Assembly: GCA_905221605.1 (NCBI GenBank)
Contig: CAJNDS010000205.1
Coordinates: 126,001 to 162,500, forward strand
DNA length: 36,500 nt
Reading direction: 5' to 3'
Source of the DNA: Symbiodinium natans
Lineage: Eukaryota > Sar > Dinophyceae > Suessiales > Symbiodiniaceae
Shown here: in pieces, positions 28,123 through 36,500 of the stretch
Numbering within the stretch: position 1 is the first letter of the stretch
Layout: each line of letters begins with the position of its first letter
Notes under the pieces: model-generated
The model's database searches: none
What the model was told of the DNA's origin: nothing
The model's input: only the letters and a program-made list of their open reading frames with translations
Program-made: the position numbers and the translations under genes

Positions 28123-28210
28123 GCCCTAAACCCTAAACCCTAAACCCTAAACCCTAAACCCTAAACCCTAAACCCTAAACCCTAAACCCTAAACCCTAAA
28201 CAACCCTAAA
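28123..28210 (-). repeat. CCCTAAA array
   Basis: About 12 perfect CCCTAAA units, with the G-rich strand on the minus strand. Confidence 0.96.
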
Positions 28211-28804
28211 CGGCATTTGAAGGCGAAGTGCTTGGTGCTTCAAGGATCTCCTGGGGGGGGCAGCCATGGAACTTTGCCGCACGGGCCACAACCCATGCCC
28301 CGTAGCTCTTCCAGTGATTTCCTGGGGTAACGAAGGTAGTTTTTGGTGTCATGTTTGGGGATGTTTGGTTTGTGTTTGGCTTTATCCTCAACCAACAAAG
28401 CCTTGCTCGAAGGCATAGTGTCCCTAAACCCTAAAGCCAACTGTGAGCTCAATGAGGTCGAAAAGTCGAAGTCGTTTTCGGAGGGCGTGGCCCTTGTTGA
28501 GGGCCACTCCGGATGTCCCTGCTCCCATCAGGTGGCAGGAAAGGTAGAGTGCTTGGTGTTTGCTAGCTTTTAGGGTTTAGGGCAAAAGGGCTTAGGGTAT
28601 AGGGCTTAGGGTTTTTTTAGTTCAGTTCGGACGACTTCAGTACAACCTTCCTGAAGGGTCGGTGAAGTATTTGCGGTCCAGCGTCCAAGTTCCGAAAGTG
28701 CCCATGAGGGGCAGAGCAGGCAGAAATAAGAGCAAGGCAGCACAAGATTGGCCGGGCTCTGGCAAATGAGGGGAGGTTTCCGACCGCGAAAGGCCTTCTC
28801 CTGA

Positions 28805-29215
28805 TGCCTATACCTAGCTCCTCAAAAGTTCCCAACCCCAAGACCCTCAACCCTGACACCCCGAACTCTAGATAAGAAACCGAAGCTGCTCCAGTATAAG
28901 CACCTTAAGCTCAGACATCCAAAAAAGCCCCCAACCCCGAACTCCTGCAGCCATGTCAGCCGGAAAGCTCCATGCTGTGAAAAGCCCTCGAGCGGGGGCG
29001 CCACCGAAGAGTGGAGGGGCCCTTGCTCATCCAGGGAAGAGGGGGATGGGCCCTTAGGTGATGAAGGTCCTTCACCCATGGCCTCAAGACCCGCCTCCTT
29101 TGAGCTGAAGGTCCATGCCCGTCTTCCTTTCAGCAGCGATCCTTGCTTGACCTCCCCGAAATTTCGGGATACGGGTCGTGAAGTGGATGCGGAAAGGCAG
29201 CAACTTGTGGAGTAG
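28805..29215 (+). CDS. Long open frame without ATG start, possible exon
   Basis: This frame is open for about 136 codons. Its right half (GDGPLGDEGPSPMASRPASF, then ELKVHARLPFSSDPCLTSPK and FRDTGREVDAERQQLVE, stop TAG at 29213) has a protein-like composition. The minus strand carries a competing 158-codon frame (28822-29298), so strand is uncertain. No family recognised. Confidence 0.25.
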   Translation, partial: CLYLAPQKFPTPRPSTLTPRTLDKKPKLLQYKHLKLRHPKKPPTPNSCSHVSRKAPCCEKPSSGGATEEWRGPCSSREEGDGPLGDEGPSPMASRPASFELKVHARLPFSSDPCLTSPKFRDTGREVDAERQQLVE

Positions 29216-29480
29216 TGACGAAAATGCTGAACCGCCTTGAGAAGACGGAACCCCGAACCCCGCAGGTGCGACTCAGTCGGCCACCCGCTTGGTAGCACCA
29301 GAACACTCGCTGGCCCCGAGTCCCTAAACCCTAAACCCTAAACCCTAAACACAGTCTGAGCTTAAACTTCATCAGGCTGCCAGACTCTGAGTCCTTGAAA
29401 ACGTTTTTTTTTAAGCTTCTGAGATGCCAGGCTTTGCTTGCGGTTCTGGGAAGAAGGCTGAGGGAGAGCAACAACGACTC

Positions 29481-29539
29481 AGGGGGATGTTCCGATATCC
29501 CCCTTGGGAATTGTGTTGTTTATATAACACCCAAGAGGG
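29481..29539. repeat. Imperfect inverted repeat
   Basis: CCCTTGGGAATTGTGTT (29502-29518) pairs imperfectly with AACACCCAAGAGGG (29526-29539). The left flank GGGGGATGTTCC is an inverted form of the GGAACATCCC core seen at 24974 and 25719. Confidence 0.5.
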
Positions 29540-30670
29540 TATTAAGAATAATATTTTTATTGAGGTTCTAAGGGGGAGTATGAGTTCTGGGCTTCAGGTT
29601 TTAGGGCTCAGCTGGCTGGGTGGGTCTGCCTAGCTGCCTCTCCAAGCGTCATCCTTTGTGACATAATGCGCCATTTTCCGAGTGCATTCATGACGTAGAG
29701 CAGGTCTTGCAGCCAACGCAAAACTCACTCGATTGCCACCTCGAAAATGTGCGGGCGGGATCTGACCCCTTACTGTAGTGCAAAGCCCACAAACCCTGCC
29801 CCTTCAGCACTTAAAATCTTCATCTCTTCAACCAAAACCCGTCCCGCCGCGCCCCCGCCCGCCGAGCCCCAGCCCAATAATGGAACTGCTTGACCAGACA
29901 TGGACCCCACGCTAAAGCCCAAAGTTCCATATGCTCGAACTGTCCCTGCCTTCTCTTCTTTTCGAACTCGGCTGTTCCCGGGCCTGCCCCTGCTTCCCTG
30001 GGCTTTCTGCATGTTGCACTGACGAGACCCCCTTTTCGAGGGCAAGTGTCCCTGCCCTCCCTGCCCCCTCCGTGACTCGCGAATACCTCTGATCCCAGAA
30101 GTCTTCAAGCTTGGCTCAATGCTGGTGCTACCAGCGGAGGGCCATGTCGGAGCAGCAGCCTGCTCTTGAGAAGCTTTGCCGCAGTAACAGTAGCCCCCCC
30201 CTTTTTGAGGCGCGTTGGTTACGAAGCGATGCTTCCTTCCGGCAACGCGCCTAAAGTCCTAAGCTGCCTCAGCCCTAACCGCCCAAAGCAATGCAAGACA
30301 GCAAAAAACGGAGGCTCTGGATAAGAGATTTTTACGTGTCAGCAAAACGGTCGGCCCCAGTCTAGAACAGCGCTTGTTCGACCCAGGCCAGATACCCCAA
30401 GGCCACGAAAACCCCCAACCTCCTTCAGCCACTACATCTACGACTGTTTCTACAGAAATGATGCGTTGAATGAGTGGGAGCGCTAGCTTGCATGAAGGTT
30501 TTGCTTTCGAGCATGCTCCGTTGCAAGTTCAGGGCACCTTGTCAAAAACCCCACGAGCCGAAGTCCTAGACGTCTTTTGTGCTCTCAGCTTGCAGTTCGC
30601 CATCCGCTCCCCACCCCTTTGGGCGCACCCTGATCAAAAATTTTGTTTGGTTGGGTATGAGGAGAGTTAC

Positions 30671-30837
30671 CCTAAACCCTAAACCCTAAACCCGTTGAGC
30701 CCGCAGCAAGGAACTCAAAATGGATCTAAGTGTAGTCGATGAGTTCGAAGGTGCCAGAATATTGAATATCTCACGTGGGTGCATTTGGGTTTCGTGGGCT
30801 TCTGGGCTCAGGGTTTAGGGTTTAGGGTTTAGGGTTT
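30671..30837. repeat. Short telomeric blocks in opposite orientation flanking a possible small exon
   Basis: CCCTAAA units at 30671-30693 and TTTAGGG units at about 30811-30837. Between them 30713-30750 reads ELKMDLSVVDEFE with AG|G on the left and GAAG|GT on the right, a possible very short exon; unassigned. Confidence 0.5.
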
Positions 30838-30907
30838 CTGGGCTCAGTGGCGCAGGCTCTAGACTCGCCAGCTCTCTCATCCCGCGACCCGTCAAGTCAG
30901 CCTGCCT

Positions 30908-31056
30908 CATATGGGGGTTTACGAAAATAAGGGGCCCCTGCTATAGTCCCCCAATTATTAGGGTGCCCTTATGATCAGGATCCCAACAAGGTACGCTAAA
31001 CCCTAGACCCTAGACCCTAAACCCTAAACCCCCCGAATTTCGGAAACCTCCATATG
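30908..31056. mobile_element. Short foldback element, family FB1 copy C
   Basis: The arms are CATATGGGGGTTTACGAAAA and, inverted, TTTCGGAAACCTCCATATG. The interior has the family's TCAGGATCCCAACAAGGTAC. Between that and the right arm lie about five CCCTAAA/CCCTAGA units (30996-31030), so telomere-like DNA has been gained inside the element or beside its edge. Confidence 0.75.
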
Positions 31057-31069
31057 AGGCCGAGCGGGT

Positions 31070-31090
31070 CTGGCTCGGTGCCCGAGCCAG
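31070..31090. repeat. Perfect 9-bp hairpin
   Basis: CTGGCTCGG, loop TGC, CCGAGCCAG, 14 nt past foldback copy C. Function unknown. Confidence 0.85.
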
Positions 31091-31146
31091 CAGGGCAAGC
31101 GCCGCAAGCTCAGCCCTCCTGGCATGCAAAGATCACGATTTGCAAA

Positions 31147-31180
31147 GGGTTTAGGGTTCAGGGTTTAGGGTTTAGGGTTT
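31147..31180 (+). repeat. Short TTTAGGG block
   Basis: Four to five heptamers including one TTCAGGG variant. The following + segment 31229-31336 (FSTEQHRMPPDDKGRLPHQM onward) is open but unassigned. Confidence 0.85.
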
Positions 31181-31555
31181 AGGGCTTCTGGGGCTCAGGT
31201 CGAGTCGTCTGCCATAGCCGGCTAGGTTTCAGCACCGAGCAACATAGAATGCCCCCGGACGACAAAGGTCGGCTGCCGCATCAGATGCTCCCACGCAGCA
31301 AGCGTCGGGCGCTCACACCCCTATACATGTCTTGAGCACCGTACTTCAGCTCTAAGGTCAGCTGTTTACTTCTCAAGGGCCTGTGGGCCAAGACCAGAAA
31401 AACTAGGAAAGCCGCTTCTGAGCGTTTTTTGAATCGCGATAGCAAACACTCAACCCACGACCCTCCTTCCACGACGAGTCGTGACTGACCTTCAGCAGGC
31501 AAGTAGCCAAGCACTGACCGCTACTGAAGCGCAATTTTGGCCAACGAAGACGAAC

Positions 31556-31647
31556 CGGGGGTTACGAAAATAGGGGACCCCAGTATGGATCCCCAAGTAG
31601 TGGATCCCAGTATAGTCCAATAAGGTACCCCCAATTCCGAAAACCCC
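31556..31647. mobile_element. Short foldback element, family FB1 copy D
   Basis: The left arm CGGGGGTTACGAAAATAGGG faces the inverted right arm CCCCCAATTCCGAAAACCCC. The interior has AAGTAGTGGATCCC and AATAAGGTACC, shared with copies A to C. It lies only about 0.5 kb from copy C. Confidence 0.75.
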
Positions 31648-31785
31648 AAAATCTTGACTAAAACTTCTTCGTATGGCCACTTACATGCAGCGGTGATGCG
31701 TCGCCGGGTTGCGGGGTGTAGGCTTTGATGTCTCCATCTCAAGTGACGTGCTAGGCCTCCGAACTCAAAGTTGACCCCAGACAGG

Positions 31786-31898
31786 ATTCTATACTAGGTA
31801 GGCCCTTGGGATATTTCATATTTTCCCTTATTGGGTTTAAGAGGACCATTTGTAGGAATATGTTTCAGAGGGTTTGAAGGGCCATCCTAGTATAGAAT
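31786..31898. mobile_element. 113-bp foldback element with 22-bp terminal inverted repeats
   Basis: Arms 31786-31807 and 31877-31898 match at 20 of 22 positions when inverted; the outer 13 nt (ATTCTATACTAGG) are perfect. There is no coding capacity. A similar end (GGATTCTACACTGGG) occurs alone at about 35022. No clear target duplication seen. Confidence 0.7.
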
Positions 31899-33050
31899 GT
31901 CGAACGTCTCTTGCATGACTGTTGACGGCGGTCGGTTGCAGCTGCGCCAGAGGTCCTAGGTTAATTTCATGCGTTCACTTACGGTTTTCGTTGGCTTGTA
32001 AATGCATATGTTCACTCTCTTCATAGCGTGATTCTTATTGCGGTCCATTAAAGAACTCCTTGGCCGCACTTATGAAAAAATCTTCCCCGTGAGCTAACTT
32101 ACTTTTTTGATGGGCGCATTTACGATATCAACATTCTCGCGTATTTTCCTTTCCCTTTTTGCCACAAAGTAGTAATAAGAAGAAGAAAAAGAAAATGCAG
32201 AATCATGTAATCCTTTGAGACGTGAATAAAACTGTGACGTGATGGGACAGTTCGGGCGTTCATCCGTGGTACACCGTCCAGGTACCCTTAGTCCTAAATT
32301 GTCCTAAGCCTTCACTGGTTACGGACCTCCGAACTGCATGCGGAAAACATGGGGCAAACTCTGTGCCTGGGCCTGGGTGTTGTGAGCGCAACAGACCGTT
32401 CGAGTCCCTGAGAGAAGTGATCACTGACAAACCCTAGCGAAAGAGAGCTTGAGTTGAATCTGAATTGAACTGGTGAGTTGCAAGTGGCAAGCACCAAGTG
32501 GTGTTGGATGGTCTTGGCCAAGATGTGACATGAACACTCTCGAGCGAGTTGGACAGTTCATCTGGAGCAAGCTTGCTAAATGACGCGGATCCCTCTGCAA
32601 CGTTTGGAGACAGTCTGAAACACTTTCTTCTTTCGTCAATTTTGGAAACGCTATAGGAACAGTTTCAAAATTTTGTCTTGGAAAATCATTGTCCGCCCAC
32701 GCCAAACCCTCTGGGCCTTGCTGCGTTAGAAGATACAAAAACTCCCCCCCTCCATGATCCATCTCCATATTTTGATGCCTACATTTGCGCACCTTTATAC
32801 TTACTTACACCTGTGGTTTAAGTCTAGAAAGCTCCGGTATTTGCCTTACTTTCTATCTTGCTATGTATGAAGTCATAGCTTCTTACTTATTGTATATAGC
32901 TATGGAAAAACAGAAAACCTACAAACAGAATCCTTTTTTGGATTTGGTCTTGGTTGTCGACTCTGTGTAGGTTTATTGCACTCATAAACACTCTTTCCTA
33001 AGGCGCAGATTTTCCCAAGACTGAAAAGAATGACTGCTAGGGTCATAAGG
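31899..33050. other. AT-richer region without recognised gene
   Basis: Base composition is lower in GC than elsewhere. A minus frame at 32421-32792 (123 codons) and a + frame at 32785-32970 are open, but neither shows a motif I recognise. Confidence 0.4.
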
Positions 33051-33054
33051 ATGC

Positions 33055-33245
33055 TGCGTCCCGCATCCGGCGTCCGCGGTCGGCGTCCCTGCGTCCCCGC
33101 ATCGTCCCTGCCACGTCCGCCCCACCGCATCCGTCTGCGCTGCGTCCGTCGCTGCTTGCCCGCCGCGTTCCCCCCCACCACGTGGCTCCGCCACGTCCTC
33201 GCCAGGTCCTCCCGCGGCGTCTCCGCCCAGTCCTCACGTCGTCGT
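33055..33245. repeat. GCGTCC-rich imperfect short tandem repeat
   Basis: Imperfect 6- to 9-nt units built on (C/G)CGTCC. A shorter tract of the same motif recurs at 34205-34265. Arg- or Gly-rich frames across it on both strands are by-products. Confidence 0.8.
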
Positions 33246-33430
33246 CAAGTCCCCGCGGTCACGCGTCCCCCCTTCCCGCATGCCATTTCTAGTGAGTCTC
33301 ATGCCAAGGGCTGTTGTGGTGCATATTATGGTTCAGCTATGAGGGTTTTAGCAGGCGACATTTTTTGGGGTCCTCTGTAGGCAAGCTCCAAAACTCGATT
33401 TTGGTATGTTTTCAGAACACGAACGACGAG

Positions 33431-33519
33431 CCTCTCACACGAAACGAGAGGAGCTGAATCTCGATTTTGAATTTCTGTATTTTCTCAGCACACGATGGAA
33501 GACCCTCTCACACGAAACG
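33431..33519 (+). repeat. Duplicated CCTCTCACACGAAACG motif
   Basis: The string CCTCTCACACGAAACG occurs at 33431-33446 and 33504-33519, each about 20 nt after a GAACGACGA- or CACGATGGA-like start, suggesting a roughly 73-nt tandem duplication. Confidence 0.7.
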
Positions 33520-33677
33520 CGTCTCAAGGCGCTAAAAACTCGAGGATCTCGAGGGTTGGTACGCACGCCTCTATGTGCCTTTTTGTTTCGCTCGAAGCTC
33601 CTCTTCATACCTGTTGTCAAAGATGCAAGCTGTGCACGGGGGGTTGGTGGAGGCGTAGCCCCCGCATTGCGAACGAT

Positions 33678-34111
33678 GCTCGCATGATCGGGTTTGGAAA
33701 GGATTCATACGAACCCTTGCGCGGAGAGAAAAAGCAACGCTCGCATGAGTGTTTGGAAAAGATTCATATGCTTTGAAGCCACCCCTATTTGCAAACGAAA
33801 AACGCGCATGATGAGCTGCGGGCTTGGGCTTCCTCGGCCCCCCCGCATTTGCAAGTTTCAAGCAGACTTGCGGGGGGGAGTTAGCATGATGCTCGCATGA
33901 TGGGGTTTGGAAAAGATTCATATGCTTTTGAAGAAGGCTTTTGCACAGCTTCAACGAGCGGGGGGTTGGGGTGTGGGGGGGGCCGCAGCATGCATGATAT
34001 TTGGCAACCGACATGTCCTTTTAGGTGTTAGGATTTGGCATCCAACATCTCTTGTGAATCTTTGGAGTTTGGCAGACGGCTTGCCAGCCAACATCTCCTT
34101 TTAGGTTAGGG
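33678..34111 (+). repeat. Cluster of diverged direct repeats
   Basis: GCTCGCATGA-(TC)GGGTTTGGAAA-GATTCATA units lie at 33678-33711, 33739-33777 and 33891-33932. A second motif, CCAACATCTCCTTTTAGGT and variants, lies at about 34009, 34041 and 34088. No coding signal; it looks like decayed tandem duplication. Confidence 0.7.
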
Positions 34112-34614
34112 CATGGCAACCACAGGGTTTCTTTGGAACCCACACGCGCCAGCGCCGGCTTAAGATTGGGTTTGGTTCGGCTTGGCTGCAGGGGTGGTGG
34201 TTTTGTGCGAGTCGCATCCCGCGTCCCGCGTCCCCGGGGTCTGCGTCCGGCGTCCAGCGTCCAGCCGCCGGCCGCCCTTGATAACCAAGTTTGTTCGGTT
34301 ATGCTTTATCTAATAGGGATCCGGAATCCCCCCGAAATATTCAGCGCAGAGCCGGACATGTTGTTTTGGGCGTTCGGGGAATATGAAGAATACCAGCAAA
34401 CTAAATTGATTCATTGAATAGTATAAAGATGCCCTCGTTGAGTAATTAGGATTAAGCAATACACCAGGCACGACGATGAGCATGCTGACTATAATGAATG
34501 CACTTGAATGGATACAATGAAGATTGTGAAAAACAATGAATGCGAGGGTCATAAAAGGACCTGTAGCATTGTATCAGGGATTGGCATAGTCCGATATGCG
34601 AGCCTACTTGGAGG

Positions 34615-34749
34615 TTCATGGGTAGTTATAAGTGGGGTGAAAAGTGGGGTAATTATACTTATAACTGGCTATAACCTCACTAAGGGTGCTTAGAAACCCT
34701 TAGTACCTTACCAAGGGTACTTAGAACCCTACTTATAACTACCCCTGAA
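34615..34749. mobile_element. 135-bp foldback element with 19-bp terminal inverted repeats
   Basis: TTCATGGGTAGTTATAAGT (34615-34633) and ACTTATAACTACCCCTGAA (34731-34749) match at 18 of 19 positions when inverted. Inside, AAGGGTGCTTAGAAACCCT and AAGGGTACTTAGAACCCT form a tandem pair, each itself partly palindromic. No coding capacity. Confidence 0.75.
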
Positions 34750-35679
34750 TCTTCAAGAAATTCCGAAGACACTCGAAGATTTTGAGGCCAAGCTCTGCAG
34801 CCGCACACACAGAACAGCCGCGAGCTCAGCCCTTTCGGCATCGGGCAGGGAAACACCATCTAGGCCCGAACTGAATCACCGTGTTTTACTGAATCTGTAG
34901 GGTTTTGGGTTCAGGGTTTAGGGTTATCTGAGGCCATAAAAGGCTTAAGCTGTACAGGGCCTTTTGTGGCTTGTGAGCTTGGATTTCTTGGATATGAGAT
35001 GGAGCTCCCGATCGAAGCAGGATTCTACACTGGGTTTGGGTGTAGGGCTGTGCCCTGCCTGAGCTAGGGCACCAGGATCATAAAACGGGTTTTGGTGTTG
35101 ACAGAGGTCTGCTGCAGCTGCACCAGAGCCCGCGGAGACAGCGTCTTGCGCTTAGCGCCGAGCGTGTTTGCGCCCTTGCCTGCCTTGGGCACTTTTGGTG
35201 TGTGCGTGGATGCACTTCGCTGCTTGTGAGCCGGCTCCCCCCGCAATTAGGAGGCGCTCATACACAGGCACATAGCAGTAGCCCAACGATGCCAAACGTC
35301 AGGCAAACACGGGCTATTTGCCCTACAGCGTGGTCTTTCGCAGCCCAGTCACATGGAATCAAACCCCAAAACCTTTGTTGGTGGAACTGTGGGGTGCCCC
35401 TCTTCGCTGATACCCGGATTCACGGTATACATTCTCCTAAGCTCCCTTTCGTTGATTGCTGCTGAAACCCCCGATGCCTCTTTTCCTTCCCTCAAAGACA
35501 TCCATCTGCCAGGCCAAAGAGCGAAGCCTCCGCAGCACCTCATGAAGGCAATGATGGATGTTGGGTTTGGCGTTTAGGCTGCAGGGTTTGGGATGCGTGG
35601 TCTTTCGCTTTTGACCATTAGCAGCCCGGCCAGACGAGCCCTTTTCCACTGCCCCCCGCCCCGTTTTGCAAGCAACCCC
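34750..35679. other. Region without recognised gene
   Basis: Open frames exist on both strands: minus 35064-35246 is Lys/Arg-rich (PKVPKAGKGANTLGAKRKTL), plus 35353-35577 and minus 35349-35543 overlap. The basic minus segment is the most protein-like but unassigned. Two TTTAGGG-like units lie at about 34905-34925. Confidence 0.35.
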
Positions 35680-35796
35680 AGTAGTGGTCGTAGTAGTGTA
35701 CCATCATGGCACAAAAAAAACATGCCGAAGACACCACTACTAGTACTACTTGTACTCGGCGGGTACTAGAAAACTAGCACCTAGCTGTGCCGAGTT
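35680..35796. repeat. Two adjacent imperfect inverted repeats
   Basis: AGTAGTGGTCGTAGTAGTGT (35680-35699) pairs with 35731-35750 at 16 of 20 positions around an A8-containing loop. ACTCGGC and GCCGAGT then enclose a nested CTAG-AAAA-CTAG. This could be a decayed foldback element. Confidence 0.6.
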
Positions 35797-36058
35797 GAGG
35801 GGTGAAGGCTTGTGGTCCCTCGAGAAACAACTGACGCTGCCACGTGCCGCAGCAACATGCCGCCATATGCCGCCGGCTCGGCAATCAGAGCGCAGTGAAA
35901 CTGCAGGTAGCTTAGTGACTTAGTGCTTCCCACGACTTAGAATCTCAACACTTTTTTTTTTTAACTCTGGCCCCCTCCTCCTGGCATCTCAAGACTTTGC
36001 GCCAGAGCGCCGCGACAGAAGCCCTCCGAACTCGCGGAAGTCGAAGATGCCGGGGCCT

Positions 36059-36197
36059 GCAGATTGAACACAAGACCTAGATCAGTGTTAGGGATCCTTT
36101 TTACTTTTTGGGTTATGGGCTTTCTTAAATATGAACAAAATGGATCCTTTTTTCTTCCTAGGGGAACAGGGATTAAGGCAGATTGAACACAAGACCT
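36059..36197 (+). repeat. 20-nt direct repeat 119 nt apart
   Basis: GCAGATTGAACACAAGACCT is identical at 36059-36078 and 36178-36197. GGATCCTTTTT also occurs twice between the copies. It may be the remnant of a tandem duplication or a long target duplication around a 99-nt insert. Confidence 0.85.
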
Positions 36198-36218
36198 GCA
36201 GTGGTTGTTTTTTTGTTG

Positions 36219-36365
36219 TTTAGGGCTGAGGGATTCGATTTCGGTTTCGATGCTGTCGGGCCTTTCTTAAAGGTTCCTCTTCACGGAGTTTTCAGGGAGC
36301 TTGTCGATTCCGAGTTGCTGGGGTGCTGCTTAGTACTTGAGGAGGCTTTCTACAGGGTTGGATGA
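36219..36365 (+). CDS. Unrecognised open segment at the right end, possible exon
   Basis: The frame reads GFDFGFDAVGPFLKVPLHGV, then FRELVDSELLGCCLVLEEAF and YRVG, to a TGA at 36363. It has a protein-like, mildly hydrophobic composition. No family recognised; the downstream context lies outside the window. Confidence 0.25.
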   Translation, partial: FRAEGFDFGFDAVGPFLKVPLHGVFRELVDSELLGCCLVLEEAFYRVG

Positions 36366-36500
36366 CAGAGCCTTGCAGCCTGTCCGTCGGCTTGGGGTGT
36401 GTGTGCCGAAGGTGAGGGCTTCAGAACGAGAAGAGTCCAGGGTCCTCTGCCTGCAGGCTTCCAAAGAGTTTCTGGGTTACGTAATCTTCGGAGCAGAAAG

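Noticed and set aside
1-36500. Relic copies of the dinoflagellate spliced leader
   Set aside because: I looked for the TTTTGGCTCAAG-type end by eye and saw no convincing copy; only short GGCTCAAG matches (for example near 13222 and 13520).

Overview
This window looks like nuclear DNA of a dinoflagellate, most like the Symbiodiniaceae/Suessiales type. The evidence is sequence-based. Two conserved eukaryotic genes are cut into short exons by introns whose donors are GT, GC or GA, while every acceptor is AG and every downstream exon begins with G. Plant/dinoflagellate-type telomeric heptamers (TTTAGGG) occur throughout, inside introns and between genes. I saw no bacterial gene organisation, no tRNA or rRNA and no CRISPR array. 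The exact genus cannot be read from the window.

Layout. (1) 1-5251, + strand: the 3' end of a VWA8-like gene (von Willebrand factor A domain protein 8). I rebuilt 13 exons of 38-108 nt from homology plus splice rules. The joined coding length is 987 nt, giving 328 codons and a stop with the frame intact across all 12 introns; the 5' part lies left of the window. (2) 5252-6084: spacer with a perfect hairpin. (3) 6085-12627, + strand: a seemingly complete secreted purple-acid-phosphatase-like (tartrate-resistant type) metallophosphatase in seven exons, carrying all the family's expected metal ligands. Its fourth intron (about 3.3 kb) holds a C-strand telomeric array and a roughly 2.5-kb degenerate TTTTTAGGG satellite. 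(4) 12628-20820: no recognised gene, but several open, splice-bounded segments that read like exons, and a Pro/Thr-rich (PTPAPTQP)n coding repeat at 20252-20413. (5) 20820-29300: telomeric arrays in both orientations, a TA-flanked MITE-like element (21616-21973), microsatellites and a few weak exon candidates. (6) 29300-36500: mostly non-coding, with several short foldback elements, GCGTCC-rich tracts and dispersed repeats.

The two certain genes lie on the same strand about 0.8 kb apart, as is common in dinoflagellates. They are not functionally linked as far as the sequence shows: VWA8 is a mitochondrial AAA+/VWA protein in other eukaryotes, and the phosphatase has a signal peptide. The most interesting non-genic signal is the interplay of introns with repeats. 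A four-copy short foldback family has two of its copies ending 7 and 14 nt upstream of VWA8 splice acceptors, and telomere-like DNA fills several introns.
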